Part shown: piece after piece, positions 36,359-44,056 of the stretch
How positions within the stretch are numbered: the first letter of the stretch is position 1
How the letters are laid out: every line of letters starts with the position of its first letter
Origin: Streptomyces camponoticapitis
GTDB lineage: Bacteria; Actinomycetota; Actinomycetes; Streptomycetales; Streptomycetaceae
Length of the DNA: 64,000 nt
Direction: 5' to 3'
Assembly: GCF_014646115.1 (NCBI RefSeq)
Contig: NZ_BMMV01000035.1
Location: 1-64,000, forward strand
The notes under the pieces: generated by a model
Told to the model about the DNA's origin: nothing
Databases searched by the model: none
Seen by the model: only the letters and a program-made list of their open reading frames with translations
Made by a program: the position numbers and the translations under genes

Positions 36359-37381
36359 ATGGGGAGCCAAGGGGGATTAGCGCCTCAAGATGCGCAGGAT
36401 GCGGCCGCGTTCGTTGGGCTGCTGCGGCAGCTGAAGGAAGAGTCGGGACTGACCTACCGGCAGTTGGAGGATCGTGCGGCTGACCGCGGTGAGGTCCTGG
36501 CGCGCAGCACCCTGGCCGATGTCCTGCGCCGGGCGACCCTGCCCCGTCCGGAGACGCTGGCGGTGTTCGTCCGGGCATGCGGCGATGACCACGATGTCGG
36601 CGCATGGCTGGAGGCCAGGGACCGGATCGCCGCTGGTGAGGGTTCGCAGGTCGGCAGTTCGGCCGCTTCAGGTGTCGCGTGGCTGCCACGAGGTTTCCGC
36701 CTCCTCTCGGTCGTCGCCGTAGCCCTCGTACTTGCGGCGTTCGCCTGGATAATCGTGCCGGACAGCTCAAACGGGCGTGCAGCACGTGCCGGTCCGTCTA
36801 TTGGGAAGCCGGACTCGGGCCAGCCGCTTCTCTTGTCCTCCGAAGAGTGTCCTGGGGTACTGGTCAAAGGCGCACATAATCTGTGCGTCCAGGAACTGCA
36901 AAAGCGGCTCCAGCACCATGGACTCGACCTTCCAGCAGACGCAGTCTTCGGCCCCTACACGAAGATGCGTCTGATGGCCTTCCAGGCGTTCGCCGGAATA
37001 CCTCTGACCGCGATGGCGGATGAGACCACCAAGAAGGCACTCTACGAGGAGACTCGGAAGATCGATACCTGGACACCGAAACAGGTGGAACGGCGTCTGC
37101 GTGAAGTCTTCCCCGAACAGCCAGAAAAAGCGGTGCGCCTCGTGCGCTGCCTGACACTGCTCGATCCCATCTGGATCTGGGGCAATCCCGACGGCAGTCG
37201 GCAGTGGGGCCTGTTTCAGTTCTCCGACCTGGAACTGATGGAACTCGGTGCCGAGCCATTGACCGCCCTCAACCCCGAACGGAACATCCAGCTCGGACGC
37301 GCCGTATGGGAACGCACGAAGGACTTCAATCACTGGTCATGCCAGCCCAACATAGCGGCCACCGCAGAGCGTCGCTCATAG
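36359..37381 (+). CDS. HTH - membrane - peptidoglycan-binding - lysozyme-like protein
   Basis: 340 residues. An XRE-like HTH (about 17-75: LRQLKEESGLTYRQLEDRA, STLADVLRRATLPRPETL) would be cytoplasmic. One membrane segment (about 120-140: LLSVVAVALVLAAFAWIIV) is followed outside by a PG_binding_1 domain (about 175-225: LQKRLQHHGLDLPADAVFGPYT, MAFQAFAGI) and a lysozyme-like segment (QWGLFQFSDLEL, RAVWERTKDFNHW), whose expected catalytic Glu I cannot place. A DNA-binding protein with a wall-reading outer part would be a one-component envelope sensor (inference). Confidence 0.8.
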   Translation: MGSQGGLAPQDAQDAAAFVGLLRQLKEESGLTYRQLEDRAADRGEVLARSTLADVLRRATLPRPETLAVFVRACGDDHDVGAWLEARDRIAAGEGSQVGSSAASGVAWLPRGFRLLSVVAVALVLAAFAWIIVPDSSNGRAARAGPSIGKPDSGQPLLLSSEECPGVLVKGAHNLCVQELQKRLQHHGLDLPADAVFGPYTKMRLMAFQAFAGIPLTAMADETTKKALYEETRKIDTWTPKQVERRLREVFPEQPEKAVRLVRCLTLLDPIWIWGNPDGSRQWGLFQFSDLELMELGAEPLTALNPERNIQLGRAVWERTKDFNHWSCQPNIAATAERRS

Positions 37382-37500
37382 GGCGACTGCGGGCCACCTG
37401 GCCAGCTGCGTGCTGCTTGCGGCGAAGCCCCGGGGAGGCGTACGGGATCCGCCTCGGTGTCACACGTCGTCCGCACCGGACTGATGTCGCCGACCTACCG

Positions 37501-38799
37501 TCAGCTGAGCATGAGAGCACTCTCCCAGGGGGAAGCCGGGCCGGAGCCGGATGCCCATGAATGCAGCGCCAGCGCGATCCCGGCCGCTCCTTCGAGGAAG
37601 CCGGCGCGGTGGGGACCGCGTCGTCCGCCCGCGTCATCGCTGCGGTAACCGAACGGCACGGTCGAGTCGAAGCCTTCCACCATGCGGTTGACGAGTTCCG
37701 GAAGGTGGTCGGCCAATGCCTGGTCACCCGAGTCAAGGGTGGTGCGCCATGCGATGTGCAGGAGTCCCGCCCACCCGTGGCACAACCCGAAATCACTCAT
37801 CGTCTTCGTATCCCGAACTGCTCCCAACAGCGCGTGAATCGCCGTGCGCTGCCAGTCGGCGCGGTCGAGCGCCCGGCCCGCCACAAAGAGGGCGCGGGCC
37901 ACGCCCGCTGTGCCGTAGCACCATCCCGGACCGGAGCTCTCAGTCACGAACGCGCCGACGGCCTCGGCATCGAACGGGATCGCGGCAGGCCATCGATGGT
38001 CGTCGATCCGGCGGCCCAGCAGCCATTCGACGATCCGAGTGATCGCCTCCGACTGGCCCTCCACCTCTGCCCCCGCTTCGCTGGCGAGCGCCAGTAAGGC
38101 CAGCACGCCCGGAACGCCATGTGCCAGCCCCAGGTTGAAATGCCCACGCGGATAGTGCGCCTGCTGGCCCAGGGATGGCGCCCCCCGCACCCACCATCCT
38201 GGGACCACATGCCCGTGGGCGGAAACCGGATCCGTGAGGCGTACCAGGTAAGCGAGTATCTCCATCAGTAGGTCCGGCGCGGCAGGAGCCCAGTTGAGCA
38301 GATACCTGCCCAGTCCGCAGATGCCGCCGATCACGTCGTAGACCGGACCGGGCATGCCCGGCATCCCCGCGTCCAGCCTTTCGGCCTCCGCGGTGAGTCG
38401 AGCGCGGAGCCCGGCCGTCAGTCGTTCCTCCACCGGCCGGAGCAGGTTGGAGTAGTCATCGGGGGTCTGCTGAGCGCAGCGAGCAGCGAATGCCACCGCC
38501 GGGAGACCGGCGAACAGCCCGTCAGAGGGGCTGCTGACCAGCGCACGGCCGGCGGCCGCCAGGTGTGCGTGCGCGTGCGCTCGGTACCGGGCGTCACCGT
38601 GAGCGAACTCCGCGAAGAGCAGCGCGAGGCCAGGGTGCCCGTCCGACAGCGACAGCGGGGACCACGGCGATCGCGGTGGCATGCCGGGCGGATGGTCCAG
38701 GTTGCTCCGCGCCGTCACTACCGACAGCACCCGGTCCGTGTCCGCCAGCCGCGCTACTATCTCCACCGCGACTTGTTGTGCGGCGCCGCGTACCGTCAC
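37501..38799 (-). CDS. lanC: LanC-like lanthionine cyclase
   Basis: 432 residues, the full length of the family. Zinc ligands are in GWCYGTAGV (Cys) and LCHGWAGLLHIA (Cys-His). Repeated Gly motifs of the alpha-barrel are seen in LSDGHPGLALLF, YDVIGGICGLG, LGLAHGVPGVL and FLEGAAGIALAL. It adds Cys thiols to dehydrated Ser/Thr of the precursor. GTG start at 38799 overlaps the lanB stop by 4 bases, so the two are coupled. Confidence 0.93.
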   Translation of the reverse strand: MTVRGAAQQVAVEIVARLADTDRVLSVVTARSNLDHPPGMPPRSPWSPLSLSDGHPGLALLFAEFAHGDARYRAHAHAHLAAAGRALVSSPSDGLFAGLPAVAFAARCAQQTPDDYSNLLRPVEERLTAGLRARLTAEAERLDAGMPGMPGPVYDVIGGICGLGRYLLNWAPAAPDLLMEILAYLVRLTDPVSAHGHVVPGWWVRGAPSLGQQAHYPRGHFNLGLAHGVPGVLALLALASEAGAEVEGQSEAITRIVEWLLGRRIDDHRWPAAIPFDAEAVGAFVTESSGPGWCYGTAGVARALFVAGRALDRADWQRTAIHALLGAVRDTKTMSDFGLCHGWAGLLHIAWRTTLDSGDQALADHLPELVNRMVEGFDSTVPFGYRSDDAGGRRGPHRAGFLEGAAGIALALHSWASGSGPASPWESALMLS

Positions 38800-41700
38800 T
38801 TTCCCCGCCTCCGGCGCTCCCGATGGGCCTCTACCGCTCCACGTGCGACGGCGTAGGCCCGTACTTCCGCATCCCGATCCGTTCCCAGGAGGCGGTTGTG
38901 GTGCATATGCAACAACGAGTTCAGCAAATCTGTTCGTGCTGTCGGCGAATGTCCTTGGAGTTCACCCACGGTGTTGCCGTATCGGGTTATCGCTTCGGAG
39001 CGCTGTGACCAGGCGCTGAGGACGACTGTGCCACCTGGTACGCCGCGCAGCCCGGCCCAGCCGTCGTATGGATTGATGAGTGATAACGCGGCCCCGCGAT
39101 GGAGTTGGAATGCACGGTGGGCGGGGCTTTTCGCAAGCCGGTGTACGAGCCAATCAATCCCCGCTTCTGTGCTGCCACAGAATCTCGTTGCCAGATCAAC
39201 ACAGTTGGCAGCAGCCAGGATCAAGGGATCGAGAGCCAGTTCACCGGAGGCCAGCAGCGCCAACTGCGTGACCGCGGCAACGCTGTCGGCATGAAATGCC
39301 CGTTCGGCCGCCTCAATGGCCCGGGGCCCACCGTAACGCTCGATCTCTGGGTCGTAGGTGTCCAGAACCATCCTCCGGGCTCTGCCGCCGTCTCGCAGAC
39401 CGCTCACCCAGGCAGTCAGCCGGGGCAACAACTCCGAGGCGAGGACGGCCGGATCACCGTGGAACCGCAGCCGCAGATGGCGGTCGGGGTCGGCATAACG
39501 CAGGAAGAACCAGCGGTCGATGGGCAGACCGGACGTCAACCCGGGGACGTCGAGGAGCAGCTCATCGTGTCGCTCGGCCGAGCAGTACACCGATGCGTAC
39601 AGCCATTCACCGCCGGGCAAATGCTTGCCCACCGCGGGTCGGCAGGCTGTATGCCTTGTTCGTGACACGGCAGGTTTGCCGGGCAGGGCCAGGAGAGGGA
39701 ACACGACTTCGTTGCGGTGCACGCCGTCTGCACCGGCGAGCCAGCCCGTACCGGGACCAGCGGCGGCCGGCACTTCCGACAAAGATGTGGAGTTGCGGCG
39801 ACGGCCGAGTTCCTGGCGCAGCAACCGCTGGTGTGCCGGCTCGTCGAGGTCCAGGTCGATGCGCTGGTCGACATGGCCCAGGCAGATGTGCTTCGGTACC
39901 CGCCAGCGACGCCGCCATGCCGCGACTTCAGCGATCCAGTCCGAGAACGGCATGTCCTGGTCGCAGAGCCGATCCGTCGGCCTCCACCGGGCCAGGGCGA
40001 GCACGCTGCGACCGTGCCGGACCCTGGGCGTGTACGGCAGGGCGCCCATACCTCCCCAGCGCCAAGGCATCCAAGGGCGCGCCCCCATGCTGCCGATCTC
40101 ACGCAGAAATCGAGCCGCGTTCGGTGACTCGTTGCGCGCGACAAGGAGGTGGAACGTCGCCGGAACGACTTCTCTGCCGCTCTTCACATCCACCGCGAAC
40201 AGTCCTTGCGCGTCGCCCCCGATGGCTACGTCGTCCAGCCGGAGCACGGAGGGATCATCCATCTCGGCGAACTCCGCCACCGGCAGGACATTTGGTGCCC
40301 AGCGCGGCACCTGTGACACGTTTCCGCCCCGCGGGCTGCGCACTTGATAGGTGAGCTGTACCGGCGACGTCGTGGAATCCGCGGTGATGCCTGCCCGGGC
40401 GACCGCACCGTACGCCTCCCGTGAAGCGTCGTCGAGAAGGTGCGCGAACCTTCCAACGCTTGCCGCCGCCTGCCCGAAACAACCAAGGACGACCAGCCGG
40501 AAGTCTCCCTCCCGCATGGCCGACACCGAGTCGGCGAGCAGGTGCGTGTGCAGGTCGAGCGAGGCTGGTTGACGGTCTTCGTCGGACGCCGACGGCGCCA
40601 GCAGTGGATGGTCATCAGTGAGCACCATCTCCGACTGGCCGGTCAGCATCGATTCCTGGACGAGTTCGGCGACGAGACGGTCTCGGTCGGTGTCCTGTAC
40701 CTGCTCCGGTCGGGGGAGCCGAGGGCTGGGCGGAATCCGGTAGCCGGCCGGGGCGCCGAGTCCGATGTCGGGGTTGAGTAAATCCTTCAGGGCCACCAGC
40801 CGGCCCTGTCCGTAGCGTTCCAAGAAGTCGTCGTGGTACTGGCGGAGTTCTGCCGTGCCCCGTTGTCTCGGCGCGAGCCGCCACAGCAGTGTCGCGACAC
40901 GTTCGGCTTCGGCGGCCACGACGCGGGGCAGGGCCACGTCCGCGTCCAAAGCCAAGTCCACCTGGACGAGCCCCTCTCCCGGCGACATCCTGCGCATCCG
41001 TTCACGCACTTCCGTCAAAGCGGCGCGGCCCTGGCCCAGCGGTTGGGCGACGTAGCGCGCAAAGTCCTCGCGGAGGGCTCGAAGCTCATGGGACACGGGG
41101 ATGGGCGGCAAAGTCCTGATCACATGATCGAGTGGATCAATGGTGTCCATACGGGGCCGTAGCTCGGTGAGCAGAATGTCTTTGCCGACAAGCTGCCGAA
41201 GCATGACATCGATCTTGTCCTCCGGCACCGTGGGAAAGGCGTCGGCCAGTCGAATCACCAGGTCGCGGAACGAGATGGGTGCGTTCGCCATTTCGGCGAC
41301 AGCACGGACCGCCGAAGTGCGCCTGACGCTCACTTCCTGCACACCTGTGCGCGATCTCTCCGCTTCCGCCGAATTCGGCACGTAGGACAGCACCAGCCGG
41401 TCCCCGCGGACGAAGCAGAGGTTGTTGAGCACGAGCCGAAGTTCGGGCAGCACTTCTGGCCGCAGCTCACAGTCGCGTACGACTTCGCTCAGCCACTCCT
41501 GGTCCGGCCGGGCGTACCGCCGGTGTTCCGTACCGAAACGCACTTTGGCGTCGCCCGGATCGTCCACGAAGTGGATTCTCGCCACCCCGGCCATGATTCC
41601 GAACGGGGTAGATCTGGTGGCCATCCTCAGCCGGTAGCCGGTCAGCGCCCGCACGGCGCGGCGCACATCGGCCGGCCGCGGAGCAACTCCTTCGGTGCCG

Positions 41701-41915
41701 GTGTCAATCAGGGTGTCCAGACGATGTGCCAGTGACGGGCTGGAGATTGAAACGGCTTCCCTCACCGTCGGGTCCGCCGCCAGGTCAGCCAATACCTTGA
41801 CGTCTTCCGCCAGCTCACCGGTATGCGTCCCCATCCCGGACGCTTGTCCGACCGAATGCACAGGAGCCCGCAGCATTGCGACATCGGAGCAGCGAAATAG
41901 TGGTTCGCGAATCAT
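38796..41915 (-). CDS. lanB: Class I lanthipeptide dehydratase LanB
   Basis: 1039 residues from ATG 41915 (GGAGAACG 8 bases upstream; GTG 41933 is possible). The N-terminal glutamylation domain (about 1-700) has YRLRMATRSTPFGIMAGVARI and related Lant_dehydr_N blocks. The C-terminal elimination domain (SpaB_C, about 740-1035) has YASVYCSAERHDELL, WFFLRYADPDRHLRLRF and HMHHNRLLG. Having both domains means a complete LanB, which uses glutamyl-tRNA to dehydrate Ser/Thr. Operon order is lanA-lanB-lanC. Confidence 0.93.
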   Translation of the reverse strand: MIREPLFRCSDVAMLRAPVHSVGQASGMGTHTGELAEDVKVLADLAADPTVREAVSISSPSLAHRLDTLIDTGTEGVAPRPADVRRAVRALTGYRLRMATRSTPFGIMAGVARIHFVDDPGDAKVRFGTEHRRYARPDQEWLSEVVRDCELRPEVLPELRLVLNNLCFVRGDRLVLSYVPNSAEAERSRTGVQEVSVRRTSAVRAVAEMANAPISFRDLVIRLADAFPTVPEDKIDVMLRQLVGKDILLTELRPRMDTIDPLDHVIRTLPPIPVSHELRALREDFARYVAQPLGQGRAALTEVRERMRRMSPGEGLVQVDLALDADVALPRVVAAEAERVATLLWRLAPRQRGTAELRQYHDDFLERYGQGRLVALKDLLNPDIGLGAPAGYRIPPSPRLPRPEQVQDTDRDRLVAELVQESMLTGQSEMVLTDDHPLLAPSASDEDRQPASLDLHTHLLADSVSAMREGDFRLVVLGCFGQAAASVGRFAHLLDDASREAYGAVARAGITADSTTSPVQLTYQVRSPRGGNVSQVPRWAPNVLPVAEFAEMDDPSVLRLDDVAIGGDAQGLFAVDVKSGREVVPATFHLLVARNESPNAARFLREIGSMGARPWMPWRWGGMGALPYTPRVRHGRSVLALARWRPTDRLCDQDMPFSDWIAEVAAWRRRWRVPKHICLGHVDQRIDLDLDEPAHQRLLRQELGRRRNSTSLSEVPAAAGPGTGWLAGADGVHRNEVVFPLLALPGKPAVSRTRHTACRPAVGKHLPGGEWLYASVYCSAERHDELLLDVPGLTSGLPIDRWFFLRYADPDRHLRLRFHGDPAVLASELLPRLTAWVSGLRDGGRARRMVLDTYDPEIERYGGPRAIEAAERAFHADSVAAVTQLALLASGELALDPLILAAANCVDLATRFCGSTEAGIDWLVHRLAKSPAHRAFQLHRGAALSLINPYDGWAGLRGVPGGTVVLSAWSQRSEAITRYGNTVGELQGHSPTARTDLLNSLLHMHHNRLLGTDRDAEVRAYAVARGAVEAHRERRRRGK

Positions 41916-41960
41916 TTTGGGCTCGTTCTCCACTTCTGCCTGGACGGCGACACAGGAACA

Positions 41961-41989
41961 CGGGTGTCCGCCCGGAAGGCAGGCACCCG
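41961..41989 (-). terminator. Hairpin between precursor and lanB (attenuator)
   Basis: On the minus strand CGGGTGCCTGCC pairs with GGGCGGACACCCG across the loop TTCC, with small bulges. There is no clear U run. A weak hairpin after the precursor gene would keep precursor mRNA in excess over lanB, as in many lanthipeptide operons. Confidence 0.55.
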
Positions 41990-42047
41990 CGCCCCGTGGT
42001 TCGTCGCGATCAGTCGATCGTCTGCCCGAATGGCACCTAGGCGACCA

Positions 42048-42209
42048 TCATTCGGTGCAGGTGTCGCAGGTCAGCGAGGAACACGTGAACAATGTGCAGA
42101 GGAATCCGGTCGCGGTCACTTCCTGACCCTCCTGGATCACCTTGATTTCCTTGATCTCCAGGTCGAAGGCATCGTCGAGCTGTATTTCCGAGGTCGTCAT
42201 AACGGACAC
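42048..42209 (-). CDS. lanA: Class I lanthipeptide precursor peptide (FxLD-type)
   Basis: 53 codons from GTG 42209, chosen because GGAAGGA lies 8 bases upstream; ATG 42200 is 17 away. The leader (about 1-33) has acidic DDAFDLEIKEIKV, a variant of the F-x-L-D leader box bound by LanB. The core (about 34-53) is T-G-F-L-C-T-L-F-T-C-S-S-L-T-C-D-T-C-T-E, with four Cys and eight Ser/Thr, so up to four thioether rings are possible. No leader protease gene was found. It is 132 bases upstream of lanB on the same strand. Confidence 0.88.
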   Translation of the reverse strand: MSVMTTSEIQLDDAFDLEIKEIKVIQEGQEVTATGFLCTLFTCSSLTCDTCTE

Positions 42210-42606
42210 TTGACGGGTCCTTCCAGTTCGATGAACAGTCGGATCGATCTCTCGGGTACGATCCGGAGCGCCCGTGGTCGCGCGCTCGACATTCAGAGTG
42301 CCAAGGCGAATAGCCTCTGGCCTTGTCATTCCGCGCAGCGATGTTGACGATTCGCGCAATGTTTGTACCGATAGGTTCGATGGTCCTGCGGCGGTATCCC
42401 GAAGACGGCCCGGAACAGGCGGCCTCGATGTGCCATTCGGATGGCAGTGCGGTCAGGACGGACCGCGTTCAGGTTTTCCGTGGTGAGGCGGTGCCGGCGT
42501 GTGGGGTTGGCGATGTGGTCTCCTCCAGGAGCAGGCCCTGTCCCGCCGCCAGTTCGGTGCGTACCGACGCCCAGAAGTCTTCATCGGCCACCTCTGTCAT
42601 CTCTGG
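42210..42606. other. Gene-free upstream region of the lanthipeptide operon
   Basis: No gene seen on either strand. It must hold the promoter of the precursor gene; I could not settle on -35/-10 boxes. It borders a decayed gene whose stop is at 42607-42609. Confidence 0.45.
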
Positions 42607-42945
42607 TTACGCGGCGTAGGGGGAGGCCGCCAGGGGTTGCGCGAAGAGGCCGAGTTCCCGCGTACCGGCCACGGCGTCCGTGCAGGGCTGATCACTGCCC
42701 ACATACATGTATTGATCTCACCCGACGTGCACGGTGAACACGTCTCCTGCCTCCAGCCGGCACCAGGCACCCTGTTCGCGGAGCATGACGCGGACCAGTT
42801 CCAAGGCCACCGCCAGGGAGACCTCGGCCCCGTCGTGGTAGCTGGCGAGGTCAGCTGGGAAAAGCTAGCCGAGACCATGTCCCTCGACGGCTGGCTGGGC
42901 ACCGAAGTGGACGATTCCGGTGACGGAGGGCTCACGGATCTCCAA
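42607..42945 (-). pseudogene. Decayed gene of unknown function (two in-frame stops)
   Basis: One continuous frame on the minus strand reads LEIREPSVTGIVHFG, TAG, ADLASYHDGAEVSLAVALELV, GAWCRLEAGDVFTVHVG, TGA, DQYMYVGSDQPC and ends LAASPYAA-TAA. Apart from the two stops it looks like a normal protein; the TGA falls before Asp-Gln-Tyr where Trp would fit. I do not recognise the family. The start is not visible. Confidence 0.5.
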
Positions 42946-43303
42946 CCGGTCGAGCCCGCGGCTTCCGCGAAGTCAGACGGGTGCCGGACTTCGCCGCCGC
43001 CATCGCCAGACGGACGGGATCCTCGGCCGTGACCGCCCAGTCCGCCCCGCCGCTTGATGCGTTGATTACGCCACAAGGGCTGACCTCGACCACGACTGCT
43101 TCCACTCGTTCGGGATCCCGCAGGTCGAGGGCGTGCCACGCGACCTCCTGAGCGCACCCGGGTCTGGTCGCGTAGGTCGCGGCTGTCGCGTGCCCGGCCA
43201 CTGACGCTTGCCGGACCAGTTCGGCGCCCGGCACCGCGGACGTTGGGCCAGAGCCACAACGCGTGGACCGAGCCGGCAGCCCGGGGGGCCGTGCCGGTTT
43301 CAC
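42932..43303 (-). pseudogene. RmlD-like sugar-nucleotide reductase, truncated
   Basis: GTG start 43303 overlaps the cupin stop by 4 bases. Seen: GAELVRQASVAGHATAATYATRPG, WHALDLRDPERVEAV, GVINASSGGADWAVTAEDPVRLAMAAAKSGTRL, which fit the N-terminal third of dTDP-4-dehydrorhamnose reductase-like SDRs. The N-terminal Rossmann motif is garbled, and after Thr-Arg-Leu the sequence ends in unrelated residues, so the catalytic Tyr-Lys part is gone. Confidence 0.7.
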
Positions 43304-43803
43304 CGCGGTGCGGTGGGGCGGCAGTAGCGGTGGATCAGTTCTGTGTGCTCGGGGAATCGCTGCACCAGGTCCTCGGCCTGTCCGAGTGTCATGTCGGCGT
43401 AGTCGAATCCGGGTGCGACGGCCTCGCTGATCAGGCCGTGGTCCCCAAGGGTGAGGTGGGAAGCCTTCCAGACTCCGCCGGGGACCGCGAGCGTGAGGAG
43501 CTGGCCCTCGTCGGGGTCCTGGCCGAGTACGGCGGTGCGGTGGCGGCCGTCGGGGAGCAGTAGGTGGTAGGTGATCGGATCACCGTGGTGGTGGAAATGG
43601 AGGATGTCCGATCGGTTGAGGTGCCAGTGGCCGACCGGCGACCAGTGCGTCAGCAGGTAGTGGATGGACGTCAGGGTGTATCGGTCCCCGGCGGGGGTGG
43701 GGATGCGGGGACGGTGGTCGGCCTGGAATGTCCGGCGGAAGTACCCGCCCTCCACGTGCTGTTCCAGGCCGAGTGTCTCGATCCAGTGCTCTGCTGTGAT
43801 CAT
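43300..43803 (-). CDS. DUF985 cupin-fold protein
   Basis: 167 residues, complete: WIETLGLEQHVEGGYFRRTF, IHYLLTHWSPVGHWHLNRSDILHFHHHGDP (the cupin His-rich strand), GVWKASHLTLGDHGLISEAVAPGFDYADM and HTELIHRYC. Family relatives are sugar or small-molecule binding cupins of unknown reaction. Start ATG 43803. Upstream partner of the truncated RmlD-like gene. Confidence 0.9.
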   Translation of the reverse strand: MITAEHWIETLGLEQHVEGGYFRRTFQADHRPRIPTPAGDRYTLTSIHYLLTHWSPVGHWHLNRSDILHFHHHGDPITYHLLLPDGRHRTAVLGQDPDEGQLLTLAVPGGVWKASHLTLGDHGLISEAVAPGFDYADMTLGQAEDLVQRFPEHTELIHRYCRPTAPR

Positions 43804-44056
43804 GCTCTCGTCCTTCTTCGGCAGGTTGCCCGGGATACCTCGGCTGGAGACACACAACAGCGTCGTGCCGGCACCTCCGTCAGAGGCTCAGCAGAGTGTG
43901 GCATCCGCACCAGCCAGGGGTAGTCGCGGCACACGCGTTCCCGCGTAGGACCTCGAACTCGACCGCGTGGCACCGTGGTTGGAGGGGCTTCGAAGAGCGC
44001 GCGGTAGGGTGCGACTGATCAGCTGTCATGGTCCGGTTTCAGAAGGAGTTCAAGGC

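Noticed and set aside
42690..42712. TGA in the decayed gene considered as a selenocysteine codon
   Set aside because: The same frame also has TAG, which Sec insertion cannot explain.
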